Assembly: GCA_016712985.1 (NCBI GenBank)
Contig: JADJQA010000022.1
Span: 1-54,568 of the forward strand
DNA length: 54,568 bases
Direction: 5' to 3'
Source of the DNA: Sulfuritalea sp.
GTDB taxonomy: Bacteria; Pseudomonadota; Gammaproteobacteria; Burkholderiales; Rhodocyclaceae
This document shows, piece after piece, positions 1-10,171 of this stretch (position 1 is its first letter; each line of letters begins with the position of its first letter). Under the pieces are notes generated by a model. The model had not been told where the DNA came from and ran no database searches. It worked only from the letters and a program-made list of their open reading frames with translations. Made by a program: the position numbers and the translations under genes.

Positions 1-924
1 TTCATCCACATCGTCGATTCGATGTTCAGCCAGCATGCCAGGTGGCTCAAGGTGTACCGCCAGATTCCTGGCGCCGCCCGAAATCGCCTCGCTCAACATC
101 CTGCTCAGCTCCGCACGTCTGGCGCCAGGACAACAATGTGGCTTCTCGCATCGGGACCCCGGACCCGTCGAACCCGTGATGAACAAGGAGGCCGACATCA
201 TCCGCGTCCTATCTGCCGCCGGACGCCAACACACTTCTCCGGGTCACCGAGCGAGTGCCTGAAGAGCCGCAACCTGGTCAACAATCCTCGTCGCCGGCAA
301 GCAGCCTGAACTGCAATGGCTGGACATCGACGCCCGCGATCAACCACGCCGGCGCCGGCATCGGCCTGTGGGAGTGGGCGTGCAACGATCAGCCCGGCAG
401 GCCGGACATCGTGCTTTAGCCGCGGCGGGCGACGTGCCGACGCTGGAAATGCTGGCAGCCATCGACCTGCTGCGCCCAGATCGCGCCGGATCTGAAATGC
501 GCTTCATCAACGTGGTCGACCACCAGTGACCCTGCAACCCCGCCGAACACCGCACGCAGCTTGTCAGCGAGTTCGACTCCTGTTCTGCCGACAAGCCGAT
601 CCTGTTTGCCCTATCACATGCCTCGCTTCGATCCATCGCCTGACCTACCGGCGCACTAATCGACAATCTGCACGTGCGTGGCTACCACAGGAGGAAGCAC
701 CACCACCGCGCCCTTCGACATGGTGGGCGCTGAATACAACTCGACCGCTTTACACCTGGTCATGGATGCTTGGCGAACCGGGCGCAAAGCTTCAGTCACG
801 GGCAGTGCACATCAAACAGCACTATGCGCGACAAGATCAACCAGCACACGGAACACATCCACCGGCACGACGAACCAGCCGGAAATACGCGACCGGAAAT
901 GGCCGGTCCGGAGGGGAAATTTGA
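1..924 (+). CDS. xfp: Phosphoketolase, C-terminal part, frameshifted
   Basis: Thiamine-diphosphate phosphoketolase cleaves xylulose-5-P (and often fructose-6-P) with phosphate to acetyl-P and a shorter sugar phosphate. Only the C-terminal third or so lies in the window, and it must be read across several frames. Recognisable pieces in order are LNILLSS, VMNKEADIIRV, LVN..AGKQPELQWLDID, GLWEWACNDQPG, PDLKMRFINVVD, ADKPILFAYH, IHRLTYRRTN, LHVRGYHEEGSTTT-PFDMV, MRDKINEH and PEIRD-KWP. These are the conserved C-terminal blocks of the family in the correct order. At least seven frame changes occur in 900 bases, so either the read quality is poor here or the gene is decaying. It is followed at once by transaldolase in the same direction, a usual pairing. 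The family call is firm, but whether the gene is functional cannot be judged. Confidence 0.85.
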
Positions 925-1975
925 ACGACAATCCCTGCTGGCGCTCAGGCCCTGGGCCAGCAATGTCTGGCTCGATAACCTGTCCCGCACGCTGCTGCAG
1001 GATGGCACGCTGCAACGGCTGATCAGCGCGGACGGGCATCGACGGCTGACATCCGATCCGCCTGCATCTTCCAGAAGGCCCTGGCCGACAGCTCTGGGCG
1101 CAAAGATCTCTGAACGCCTGCGTGGTCTGGAGTCCTCGGAGCGAAAGCCGCTACGAGTCGCTCGTCATTACCGACATCGAGCCGCCTGCGACTTGCTGCG
1201 GCCGGCCTGTATCCAGCCTGGGCCGCTACCGGCTATGTCAGCCTGGGATGTCGCCGGCCCTGACGCGTCGAACCATCGCCGCCGCACAGCGCTTGCGCCA
1301 GGCGGTGGCGCGCGACAACCTGCTGATCAGCGGTGCCGGCCACCTCCGCGGGTGCGCGCCTTCGAACAATTGACCGCCGCCGGCATCGGGAAAACGTCGC
1401 GCTGATTTTTCACTCAGACACTACGAAGCCGTGGCCCAGGCGTATGTGCGCAGGGCGCGGCGCTGGTGCAACTGCGGCGGCGATCCGCAGCAACTGCGTC
1501 TCGGTAGCCAGCGTATTCTCAGCCGCGTCGATACCCTGGTGGACCAGCGCCTCGATGCCCCTGGCGTCGCCCCGGCGCTCAAGGGCAAGATGGGCGTGGC
1601 CCTGGCCAGGTGCTGCTACCACCGCTATCTGGAGATTTTCACGGCCCGGCCTTCGCCACGCTGACTCGGGGCAGGCATCCGGCCGCAAACGCCGCTGTGG
1701 GCCAGCACCGGCAGCAAGAATCCCGCCTACAGTGACGTGCTGTGGAGGCGCTGATCGGTGCGGAAACCATCACGCTGCCCGACGCAACGCTCGCGGGCAT
1801 TCCGCGACCACTTGGCCGCGACCGCCAGCCTGATGACCGGCATGGACGAGGCGCAAGCCCACATCGAGGCGTTGGCGAAACAGATCGACCGATCGCCGAA
1901 GTCGGCGAAACCCAGATCGACGGCCTGCGCCTGTTTGCCGGAGGCGTATCAAAATCCTGCTCAGCGGTCGGATAG
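901..1975 (+). CDS. tal: Transaldolase, frameshifted
   Basis: Transaldolase moves a dihydroxyacetone unit between sugar phosphates in the non-oxidative pentose phosphate pathway. Blocks that identify it are LLALRPWASNVWLDNLSRT, DGTLQRLISADG, FEQLTAAGIG, GDPQQLRLGSQRILSRVDTL, LKGKMGVALA, YLEIF and the C-terminal QIDGLRLFAGG. The length of about 355 codons fits the longer transaldolase class. The start is uncertain: ATG 901 is in frame with the first block, while a TTG near 922 behind a GGAGGGG stretch would begin MNDNP after a one-base correction. The catalytic lysine motif (normally LIKVPAT) falls at about 1322-1345, where the raw sequence reads LISGAGHL in one frame and PATSAG in another, so that codon is disrupted as written. 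The stop at 1975 overlaps the 3' end of the opposing aminopeptidase gene. Confidence 0.85.
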
Positions 1976-3074
1976 CTCTTGCGTCGCGCCGGCCGCGAGG
2001 CTGTGGCATGCCCGCCTGGATTCGCCGGACGCAGGTAGTAGCTGGTCCGAGCGGGCGCACCGGGCTTCCCCGCCGAGCCGACAGCGCGACGACGCTGGTA
2101 AAAGCGCGGCGGGTTCGCGATCTTCGATCTCCAGCAGCCGCTCGAAGGCGGGCAGCTCGCCGTACAGCGCCAACGAGGGCAAAGTTGGCATTGTTGAGAT
2201 CCTCGGCAACGAACCTGTCGTAACCGGCATAGCCGCCCCAGCCCGCCTTGAGTCCCGCGTAATCCTGCCGCAGCGCTCGAAGGGCAAGTCAGCCTTGGCC
2301 TGGCGCTGGTCAGCGGCGGATCGATCGGTTTCATACGGGGCGTGAAACTTCTTGCGGAAATCCCTCATCAGCCCGGCGAAGGCCGCCTTGCGTTGCCGTT
2401 GCGCCTCCGAACGCGGCACGTTGGCCGGCGTCGCCAGGACTGGCCAGCCAGCGCCGCATGCCTTCGTTTTCCACCGCCGTGGCGAAGGATTCGTGAACAG
2501 CGAATCGTCCGCACGAATGATGCGGTGCGCCAGTTCATGGAACACGGTGCGCGCCACTTCTGGCGTACCAAGGCGCAAGAAGGTGTTCAGCACCGGGTCA
2601 TCGAAGTAGCCTTAGAGTCGAGTACGCGGCACCGCCGACAAAGGTGTCGTAACCCTGCTCGCGCAGTTCCGCGGCCAGGGCTTCGGCATCCTGTTTATCA
2701 GTAGCCACGATAACTCACGCAGCCGACCCACCATGCACCAACGCATCGGCACCAGCAAAGCTCGGCGCGGCGAACACATTTCCACACCACGTAGGGCGCC
2801 CGAGATCCGCGTAGCTGCGATAGCTGTTGTTGTCCGCAGGCCAAAGTTCGCGGCTGGCGAACTCGCGTATCACATGCGTTCTAGCTTGTTCTTCAGCGCC
2901 GGATCGCCGGCCGGATTGCCCAACACACCGCTGATCGGCTGGGCGGCGCGCATCACGGCGACGTGTCCGCCGACAGCCTGGGCATAGTAACCAAGGTTGT
3001 CGCAACCTGGCCAGCGAGGCGGCCAGCCAAGCGACCAGCGCAAACGCCAGGGCGGATTTCCTAAATCTGTTCAT
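1961..3074 (-). CDS. Predicted aminopeptidase (COG4324 type), frameshifted
   Basis: The N-terminus MNRFRKSALAFALVAWLAAS reads as a signal peptide, possibly lipoprotein-like. It is followed by blocks typical of the COG4324 predicted aminopeptidase: HVIREFASREL, SYRSYADLGRP, VLNTFLRLGTPEVARTVFHELAHRIIRADDSLFTN and YGELPAFERLLEIEDR. HELAH is the HExxH zinc site and sits about two thirds along. The downstream 'NESFATAVENEG' region of the family is scrambled by frame changes near 2480-2500. The total span of about 370 codons matches the family. It overlaps the upstream alpha/beta hydrolase by some 14 bases and probably shares its transcript. An export or envelope role is inferred from the N-terminus, and the substrate is unknown. 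Confidence 0.75.
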
Positions 3075-3715
3075 CATGCAGGAAACGGCCGGTCTCCAGG
3101 AATATCGCGATCTGCGCCGCGCAGCGCCGCGGAGCAAGCATCTCCGAGTGCGCCACCGGCAGTGCGATGCAGCCCGCGGCGCCGGGCAGGCGCGTTCTCC
3201 GCGAGAGCCACCACCCGTCGTTGGGGCGCGGTGCCGGGCACCACGCGGCCCAGACCCACGCTGCGCGTGCCGGCGAGGACGCCGATTTCCATGGCAGCGC
3301 GCGGCGCGGCAACGATGCCGGGAACGCGAGACAACCACTCGATGATGGAATGCTCACAGCGCGGGCATGCCCGCCATTCCCGGCCAGACGTCGCGCGCAG
3401 TGGCTGTCGACGCAGGGCGTGCCGAGCAGCACCGCGCGGCGCAGGCGCAGATCTGGCTCATGCCGCAGCATTTCCAGGATGACGAGTCCGCCGAGACTGT
3501 GGCCGACAAGATGGATCCGGGCCGAGCTGCCCGGCGCAACCTGGGCCGCGATATAGCGTTTCAGCCCCAGCGCGTTCTGCGACAGCGTGCCCCCGCACAC
3601 TGGGGTAGCCGAAGCGCAGCACACGGTAGCCACGCCTTAGCAGCCAGCGGCGTGCAAAGGCGAAGACCGCGGCTGGCGTCCATAGACCAGGCACCAGGAT
3701 TGCCGTTTCCGTCAT
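3061..3715 (-). CDS. Alpha/beta hydrolase (lipase/esterase-like), frameshifted
   Basis: Starts MTETAILVPGLWTPAAVFAF at 3715 behind a GAAA-rich, AGG-containing leader. It then reads RRWLLRRGYRVLRFGYPSVRG, changes frame, and continues LSQNALGLKRYIAAQV and IHLVGHSLGGLVILEMLR. GHSLGG is the nucleophile elbow with the catalytic serine. Near the C-terminus PVAHSEML supplies a plausible catalytic histidine. About 215 codons, a normal size for small PGAP1/lipase-like hydrolases. There are at least three frame changes (near 3580, 3380 and 3200). The substrate cannot be read from the sequence. Its 3' end overlaps the start of the aminopeptidase gene, suggesting translational coupling. Confidence 0.7.
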
Positions 3716-4082
3716 GAGGTTTCCTTTCTCGAAACAGCTTGGAGCCGCGAGGACGCCAGGGGTTCCTCGTGGCCTTTGCTGCCAATGCCGCTGTGTGCGG
3801 CAGGCAACAGACGCGGCAATCAGCTCCGCGCATTCTATCAAAGAACTCGCATGCAGCTTGGAGTGACTGTCGGTCGGAAGTCCCCCGCGAGCGGGGTCAT
3901 CGCTGCTCACCCTGCCTGCTCAGCGCCCTGGAAGTCCTGTCGCTGCACGGAATCCCGGGATCTGGGAGTTGAAGCGTACGGCTCATGCAAGTCCGCACGC
4001 CGAGGACCCCCAGGCCGCCCGGAACGAAGCACTCCTGATTCGCGATAGCGACTCGACCGGTGCCACAAATAAGGAGTTTGAG
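3716..4082. other. Intergenic, no recognisable gene
   Basis: 367 bases between the divergent hydrolase and zinc-ribbon genes. No reading frame gives a recognisable protein. The interval should hold both promoters, but no convincing -35/-10 pair stands out. Confidence 0.4.
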
Positions 4083-4537
4083 ATGAGCCTGAACATGACT
4101 GGAGAAAACCGGACGCCATGCAATGCGCTACCGGCCGCATCGCGCCACGACGCCGCCCGTCATCACTTGGGGGCAATGTAGTCGATCCGGCGCGATGACC
4201 CTTGAGGCGCAGCTATCACGAACGCGCCCCCCGGAAATCGGCAACGCCTTCCTGATGACAGGGCGCATTCCGCGAACGGACCCTGCCTGCGCCCGCTGCA
4301 ATGGCGGTCTATCAGATCCCCGCAGGTTCTACAGACAAGATCCTCAGCATGTTTCTGTTGGTGCACCGCTACCGTTGCCGTTCGTGGTCTTGCGGCTGGG
4401 AGGGACTTCTACGCGCGACCGAGCATTCGCTGCCGGATGGAAGTCGCGAATCCGAGTACGAGGGAGCAAGTCACGCACCGGAGCCGTCACGGATGGCTCC
4501 GTTGGTGCCGTTGGTGCCGTCGGAAAAGCGGCGATGA
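4083..4537 (+). CDS. Small zinc-ribbon protein, frameshifted
   Basis: ATG 4083 follows a good AAGGAG site at 4070-4075 and begins MSLNMTGENRTP, but that frame stops at 4181. Downstream, two other frames carry the recognisable part: DPACARCNGG (about 4278-4307) and then DKILSMFLLVHRYRCRSWSCGWEGLL (about 4333-4410). Joined, they give a C-x2-C ... C-x4-C zinc ribbon ending in CGWEG, a pattern seen in short uncharacterised betaproteobacterial proteins. The function is unknown. The upstream start and the linkage to the 4083 ATG are inferred, and the real start may be internal (about 4200-4260). Confidence 0.45.
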
Positions 4538-4663
4538 TGAACGATCGGGCCAGTCCGGGCCCAATGATTGTCCCGGCATGGCGGCACCCGTCCGGACTTC
4601 CGCGGGCGGGCATGAAGGACGGGAGCGCGCGCGAATCCCCGCCTTTTTCAGGATCGACCTGTG

Positions 4664-4691
4664 CATAAAGACCCCGCGTCACGGCGCGGGG
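4664..4691 (-). terminator. Candidate rho-independent terminator
   Basis: A stem CCCCGCG (4672-4678) pairs with CGCGGGG (4685-4691) around a six-base loop. On the minus strand it is followed by TCTTTAT. It lies 20 bases beyond the 3' end of the exported RD-rich gene. The U-tract is short, so the call is moderate. Confidence 0.4.
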
Positions 4692-4710
4692 ATGATGCCG
4701 GGGGCCTTGA

Positions 4711-5178
4711 TTAGTCGCGACCTTTGTCGTGCTTGTTGCTTGTTGCCTTTGTCGTGCTTGTCGCCGTTGCGGTTGTCGTTCTTTCCACGGCGATCATCAT
4801 CATCATCACGACGCTGGTCGCGGCCCTCATCCCGACGCTCCCGATGCCGTTCCTGGTAACGCGGAACATATTCGCGCTGATACCAGTTGTTCTGCACGAA
4901 GTAGACCCGTTCGCCGCAGGCGCCGTACTCGTGGCAGTGTTTGCGCCAATTCTTGGCGTGACCCGGAGGTACGTGCAAATAGATCGGCGGCGGCGGCGCC
5001 ACCACGACACGCTGAATCACTATTGGTCGCCGATAAATCACTTGTGGCTGAGGATAGTCACCGATATCGATTCGACCATAGAAATTGGGTTGCCCGATGC
5101 TTACCGATACGCCAACGTCGGCGGCAAATCCGGGGCCGTGACTGCGACCAGTGCCGCCGCGAGCAGTAAACGTTTCAT
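4711..5178 (-). CDS. Exported Arg/Asp/Lys-rich protein, frameshifted
   Basis: ATG 5178 gives the signal-peptide-like MKRLLLAAALVAVTA. A one-base shift near 5140 then leads into GFAADVGVSVSIGQPNFYGRID. The middle holds YPQPQVIYRRPIVIQRV, a proline stretch, and LHVPPGHAKNWRKHCHEYGA with two conserved-looking cysteines. The tail is very hydrophilic: RERRDEGRDQRRDDDDDRRG followed by repeats of the type DKHDKGNK. A second small shift in the HDKG repeat decides whether the protein ends at 4711 (KHDKGRD) or runs on to 4679, and the former keeps the repeat register. It resembles widespread hypothetical periplasmic proteins with YRRPxVI and HxxNWxxxC motifs. The role is unknown. Confidence 0.6.
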
Positions 5179-5330
5179 GCTGGATCTCCTGTTCAAGTCT
5201 TGCTGTTGAAGGCGCAAGCGCCTTCATACGATCACATTGCCATTGCCATTGCCGCGCGTTGCCAGGCGCATGGTGGGCGATACATCGCTGCACCCTGCGC
5301 CTGGCAATCGCCAGTCGCCCGGTCGTCGTC

Positions 5331-5663
5331 TCAGCGTGCCGGGACAATGACCACGGTATCGCCGGTCGTCGTTCCCCTGGCGCCGGTGCTACCCCTCGCG
5401 CCGGTGCTGCCGGTTGCGCCCGTGTCGCCGGTGGCGCCGGTGTATCCGGTTGCACCTGTACCTCCGGTCGCACCGGTATATCCGGTGGCGCCGGTGCTTC
5501 CGGTTGCCCCGGTGCCTCCTGTTGCGCCGGTGTATCCGGTACTACCCTTTGCCCCGGTGTCCCCCGTTGCGCCTTGCGGTCCTGGCGGACCCGCGGGAAG
5601 CGAAAAGCATGCGCTCAATGTCATTGCCATCAATGCGGCGACGGTCAGTTTTGCATATTTCAT
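5331..5663 (-). CDS. Collagen-like Gly-X-Thr repeat lipoprotein
   Basis: 110 residues from ATG 5663, which has TAGGAGAAATCATC directly upstream. The N-terminus MKYAKLTVAALMAMTLSAC is a lipoprotein signal with lipobox LSAC (Cys about residue 19). From about residue 25 the protein is an unbroken Gly-X-Y array of roughly 26 triplets. It opens GPPGPQGATGDTGAKG and is then mostly GAT, GYT, GST, GGT and GDT. The last residues, GDTVVIVPAR, are non-repetitive. Such triplets can form collagen-type triple helices, and Thr-rich bacterial versions are often glycosylated or surface-exposed. Anchoring in the outer or inner membrane is inferred from the lipobox. It is upstream of, and co-directional with, the exported RD-rich gene. 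Confidence 0.8.
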   Translation of the reverse strand: MKYAKLTVAALMAMTLSACFSLPAGPPGPQGATGDTGAKGSTGYTGATGGTGATGSTGATGYTGATGGTGATGYTGATGDTGATGSTGARGSTGARGTTTGDTVVIVPAR

Positions 5664-6525
5664 GATGATTTCTCCTAATGGGCTTGCGAGAACTGCCCAC
5701 GCCAACGTGAGCAATCTTCCAGATTTGATCAGCTTCTGGCGGAAACAATCAGCGATGGCAGATCAGGCCGGCGCTACTGCGGGAGCGGATCGGCAGTGGT
5801 CTCCACGCATCACCGTCAGCGATCAGGCTAGGCGAACCAGGCAAGCAATTCTGTGCGCTGGCGCGCATAGCGCGGTCATTGCCGCGTGACGGAGATATGA
5901 AGCGCGTTTCAGGCCTGTCGGCTGAACATCCGGAGCCGCCTGATCGCGAACTTCTCCCCCTTAGGCGAATCCCGGCAACGGACATACCGATTGCAGGTGA
6001 GGGAACACTTCCTCTCCCCTTGTGGGCTAGCGTATGCACACATCTCCCCGTCATTCCGGCGCAGGCCGGAATCAGTGGACGGGGACCGCAAAACATCGAT
6101 TTACCCTGTATGTCTTGGCTTTCTTGCCGAAGACCGTCCCGAAGTCCATCGCCTCAGCCCTTCTGGACCCCGGCTTTCGCCGGGAGACGGTGCCGTTGAG
6201 ATGTGTGCATACGCTAGCCTTGTGGGAGAGGGGCCGGGGAGAGGGCGCGTGACGAAGAATCAACGGCTTACCCCTCTCCCTAACCCTCTCCCGCAAGGGG
6301 CGAGGGAACTTGTGTGCATACGGTACCCGCATGGGGACAGGGGAGAAGTTTGCGTGCGGCTTTTGGTACGAACATCTCAAAAAAATAGCCTTATGTGCGG
6401 TAGAGCACAGACGCGAGTCGCTTTCCCGCCTATTCTGTGCGGCCATATCGAGGGCAGGAAATTGATCTGCACCATGGTCAAGCCGCCTTCGACTCAAATT
6501 TTTTTAACAGAAAGGAACCGTTGTC
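5664..6525. other. Long intergenic region carrying repeat R1-A
   Basis: About 860 bases without a recognisable gene. Positions 5664-5960 show nothing identifiable. Repeat R1-A occupies 5961-6394 and is listed separately. The last 130 bases lead into the coiled-coil gene, whose ribosome site AAAGGAA lies at about 6511-6517. Confidence 0.5.
5961..6394 (+). repeat. Composite repeat R1, copy A
   Basis: First of three copies (others at 16171 and 46811). It starts TTAGGCGAAT, ends TTGGTACGAACATCTC...GCCTTA, and has CCCTCTCC/GGGAGAGG-rich arms. Inside, a 21-bp inverted repeat (6026-6046 and 6198-6218, core GCTAGCGTATGCACACATC) bounds a 151-bp segment. That segment carries two REP-type palindromes, CGTCATTCCGGCG...CCGGAATC at its left end and GGACCCCGGCTTTCGCCGGG at its right end. 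Orientation of the inner segment is the same as in copy B and opposite to copy C. Copy A differs from B by several single-base losses. Confidence 0.85.
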
Positions 6526-6810
6526 ATGTCAAAAAGAGACGCCTACATCGAAAAGATGAAACTTCAGCTCGACGAGTTGAACGCAAAAATGAGCAGGGTC
6601 GAACTCAAGGCGAAAGAGGCCAAGGAAGATGCGCGCGACAAATACAGGGAAGAGATGGACAAACTGCGTGCGCAATCCAAAATTGCGGTCGCCAAGCTCG
6701 ATGAAATAAAGGCGGCGGGAGAAGACTCCTGGGAAACCATGGTCGCCGAAATGGAGAAAGTGCGTGACGCCTTTACGCATTCCTTCAATTACTTCAAGTC
6801 CCAGCTCTAA
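6526..6810 (+). CDS. Small coiled-coil protein
   Basis: 94 residues starting MSKRDAYIEKMKLQLDELNA after AAAGGAACCGTTGTC. Nearly the whole chain is charged heptad-like sequence (MKLQLDELNAKMSRVELKAK, REEMDKLRAQSKIAVAKLDE) with no proline, so it should be a long alpha-helical coiled coil. The tail is AFTHSFNYFKSQL. It resembles short uncharacterised 'sll1863-type' coiled-coil proteins of proteobacteria. No enzymatic motif is present. The gene is intact and stands alone between repeats. Confidence 0.7.
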   Translation: MSKRDAYIEKMKLQLDELNAKMSRVELKAKEAKEDARDKYREEMDKLRAQSKIAVAKLDEIKAAGEDSWETMVAEMEKVRDAFTHSFNYFKSQL

Positions 6811-6834
6811 GCCGCGCACTACAGCCACCCCAGC

Positions 6835-6938
6835 CGTCATTCCGGCGCAAGCCGGAATCCAGCGCGTACGGCTGTTCTCTGTGTCAAATGAGGTTTTTTG
6901 CGCAACGAACTGGACCCCGGATCGGGGTCCGGGGTGAC
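6835..6938. repeat. Pair of inverted REP palindromes
   Basis: CGTCATTCCGGCGCAAGCCG (6835-6854) and a facing CTGGACCCCGGATCGGGGTC (6910-6929) followed by CGGGGTGACG. The inverted arrangement is REPIN-like. It lies between the coiled-coil and CheB-CheR genes. Confidence 0.65.
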
Positions 6939-7083
6939 GTTCCTCGCCGGGGTGACGAGAGCGGCAGTCACGAACGGAACGTGACCGCCAGTTGCAAACG
7001 CAAGCCCGTGCTACGAGCAGCGTCGATTCTGCCGATGGCGTACCATGCTCGCCAGATGCGCCAGCCAGGCGCCGGGAGGAAGC

Positions 7084-10000
7084 ATGACAAGCCGAAAAGC
7101 AGCCAAGACATCCAGGCCCGAATCCATCGTGGCCCCACCCGGCCCGGTCGCCACGGCAGAAATTGTCCCGGATACCTCGTCATCCTTTCCCATCGTCGGC
7201 ATCGGCGCCTCCGCCGGCGGGCTGGCGGCCTTCGAGGCTTTCTTTTCCGGCATGCCCGCCGACACCGATCCCGGCATGGCGTTCGTGCTGGTGCAGCACC
7301 TGGCGCCGGACCACAAGAGCATCCTCACCGATCTGATCCAGCGCTGTACCCGGATGCAGGTCTTCGAAGTCGAGGACGGCATGGCGGTGCGGCCCAACTG
7401 CACGTACATCATTCCGCCCAACCGCGACATGGCGTTTCTCAACGGCGCGCTGCAATTGCTCGAACCCTCGGCGCCGCGCGGCCAGCGGCTGCCGATCGAT
7501 TTCTTCTTTCGCTCGCTGGCCCAGGATCAGGGCGAGCGGGCAATCGGCATCGTGCTTTCCGGCACCGGCAGCGACGGCGCGCTGGGGGTGCGGGCGATCA
7601 AGGGCGAGGGCGGCATGGTGATGGCGCAGAACCCGGAGTCCACCGAGTTCGACGGCATGCCGCGCAGCGCGATTGCCACCGGCCAGGCGGATTACGTGCT
7701 GCCCCCGGCCGAAATGCTAGCCCAGCTCATCGCCTACGCGACCCACGCCTTCGGTCTGCCCCGCCTGCACGGCCAACGCCGCCGTCCATACACCGCGGAC
7801 CGACAGCGCGCTGAAAAAGATCTTCGTCCTGCTGCGCGCCCAGACCGGCCACGACTTCTCGCAGTACAAGCCAAGCACCATCCAGCGCCGCATCGAGCGG
7901 CGCATGGCGGTGCACCAGATCGAAGGCATCGACAGTTACGTCAAATACTTGCAGCAAACACCGGCCGAAGGCGAGGCCCTGTTTAGCGACCTGTTGATCG
8001 GCGTGACCAATTTTTTCCGTGATCATGAGGCCTTCCGGCTGCTGGAGGAAAAGCTCGTCCCCAAGCTGTTTGACGACAAGCCCCGGGCGCCGCAATCCGT
8101 GTCTGGTGCGTGGGCTGCTCCACGGGCGAGGAGGCCTATTCCATCGCCATTCTGCTGCAAGAGCGCATGGAAACGCAGAAGCAAAGCTACACGGTGCAGG
8201 TGTTCGCCACCGACATCGACAGCCGGGCGATCGCCACGGCCCGCGCCGGCCTGTATCCGAGCAGCATTGCCGCCGACGTTTCGCCGCGGCGACTGGCGCG
8301 CTTCTTTGTCGCGGAGGCCGGCGGCAGCGGCTACCGCATCCACAAGGCCATCCGCGACATGCTGGTGTTCTCCGAACAGGATGTGATCAAGGACCCGCCC
8401 TTCTCCCGGCTCGACCTGATCAGTTGCCGCAACCTGCTGATCTACATGGGCGCGGATTTGCAGAAGAAGCTGATTCCGCTGTTCCACTTTGCGCTCAAGC
8501 CGGGTGGCATGCTGTTCCTCGGCACCTCCGAAGGCGTCGGCGAGTTTGGCGAGCTGTTTGCCGTGCTGGACCGCAAATCGAAGCTGTATCAGCGCAAGGA
8601 GGATTATCGGGACGGCCAGCGCGCGAGCCTGGGTCGCTTTCTGCCGCCGATTCTGGCAGTGGATGCGGCGCCGCGGGGCGCGGCCAAGGCGGCTTCGCCG
8701 GCCAAGCTGCCGCTGCGCGAACTGACGGAACAGGCGCTGCTACGGCAGCTCGCCCCGGCCAGCGCACTGGTTACCGACCACGGCGACATTCTGTACCTGC
8801 ACGGCCGCACCGGGATGTACCTCGAGCCGGCCCCCCGGCGAGACCGGCGTCAGCAACATCCTGAACATGGCCCGCGACGGCTTGCGTCGCGACCTGGCCA
8901 TGACCCTGCGCAAGGCCGTCGGCACCGGGCAGATCGTCCGCTGCCCCGGTGTGCGCGTCAAAACCAACGGCCACTTCACCTGGTCAACCTCGCCGTCTGC
9001 CCGGTGGCGACCGGCGCCGGCGCGGGACCTGACGCGACCAATTCTCCCGACCCGCCTTTGTACCTGGTAATGCTGGAGGATGCGCCACCCGCGACCGCCG
9101 AACAGGTGCAGTCGGCCACAACGGCAGGCAACGCCGAAAATGCCGCTCCCGAATCGGACGCCGAAGCACGCATCGAGGCACTCAAGCACGAATTGCGAGC
9201 CAGGGACGAATACCTCCAGGCCACGCAAGAGGAGCTGGAGAGCCCAACGAAGAGCTCAAATCCTCGAACGAGGAAATGCAGTCGGTCAACGAGGAATTGC
9301 AATCCACCAACGAGGAACTGGAGACCTCGAAGGAAGAGTTGCAGTCGTGAACGAAGAACTCGGCACGGTCAACACCGAGTTGCAAGCGAAGGTGACGGAT
9401 CTGTCGCGGGCCAATAACGACATGAACAACCTGCTGGCCGGCACCGGGATCGGCACCGTGTTTGTGGACCTTCAACTGCGCATCCTGCGCTTCACCCCGC
9501 CGCCAGCGCGATCATCAACCTGATCCTGAGCGACGTGGGCCGGCCGGTGGGCCACATCGTTTCCAACCTGGTCGGTTACCACAGCCTGGTGGCGGATGTG
9601 CAAGGCGTGCTGGACACACTGATCCCCAAGGAGGTGATCGTGCAGACCACCGAGGGCAAGTGGCACACCATGCGCATCCTGCCCTACCGCACGCTCGACA
9701 ACGTGATCGAAGGCGCGGTGATCTCGTTTGTCGACATCACCGAGACCTTGCAGGCGCGCGAGGCCTTGCGAAGCCAACGAGCTGCTGCGACTGGCCGTGG
9801 TGGTGCGCGATGCGCACGATGCCATTACCGTGCAGGATCTGGCGGGCCGCATCCGGGCGTGGAACCCCGCGGCGGCGCGCATCTACGGCTGGACCGAGGC
9901 CGAGGCGCTGTCGATGAATATCCGGGAGCGCATCCCGCCGGAGCTGCGCGAAGATGCTCTGGCCAGGCTGCGACAACTTGGCCAGGCGGAAGTACTCGAG

Positions 10001-10171
10001 CCGTATCGCACCCGGCGACTCACCAAGAGCGGAGCGCAGGTTGACATCTGGCTGACCGCTACCGCCCTGGTGAACGAAACCGGCCAGATGTATGCGATTG
10101 CGACCACCGAGCGGATCAGCGAATCAAGTCGTGACAGAACAGCGGAAACGCGCAGTGAACAGCAGCAATAA
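7084..10171 (+). CDS. CheB-CheR-PAS fusion sensor, frameshifted
   Basis: A methylesterase-methyltransferase hybrid read across several frames. CheB domain about residues 35-215: VGIGASAGG (catalytic Ser), VLVQHLAPDH (His), SGTGSDGALG (Asp). CheR domain about 235-500: LLRAQTGHDFSQYKPSTIQRR, WCVGCSTGEEAYS (SAM-binding), FATDIDSRAI, RNLLIYM and FLGTSEG. Then a long glutamate-rich coiled coil (EELKSSNEEMQSVNEELQS type) and two PAS-like domains (GTGIGTVFVDLQLRILRFTP; DAITVQDLAGRIRAWNPAAA). Frame changes occur near 7780, 8090, 8830, 8985, 9240, 9350, 9500 and 9770. The nominal start is ATG 7084; ATG 7045 is an in-frame alternative. The domain order is that of CheB/CheR fusion signalling proteins of the type upstream of hybrid kinases. 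The 3' end overlaps the next gene, so they are probably cotranslated partners. Confidence 0.85.

Noticed and set aside
5331..5663. Short regular DNA repeats here considered as a CRISPR array
   Set aside because: The repeat period is 9 and 18 bases and codes for Gly-X-Y triplets; there are no spacers and no cas genes.
6026..6218. R1 inverted repeats considered as ends of an IS carrying a gene
   Set aside because: Only about 150 bases lie between them, and no frame there encodes a transposase.
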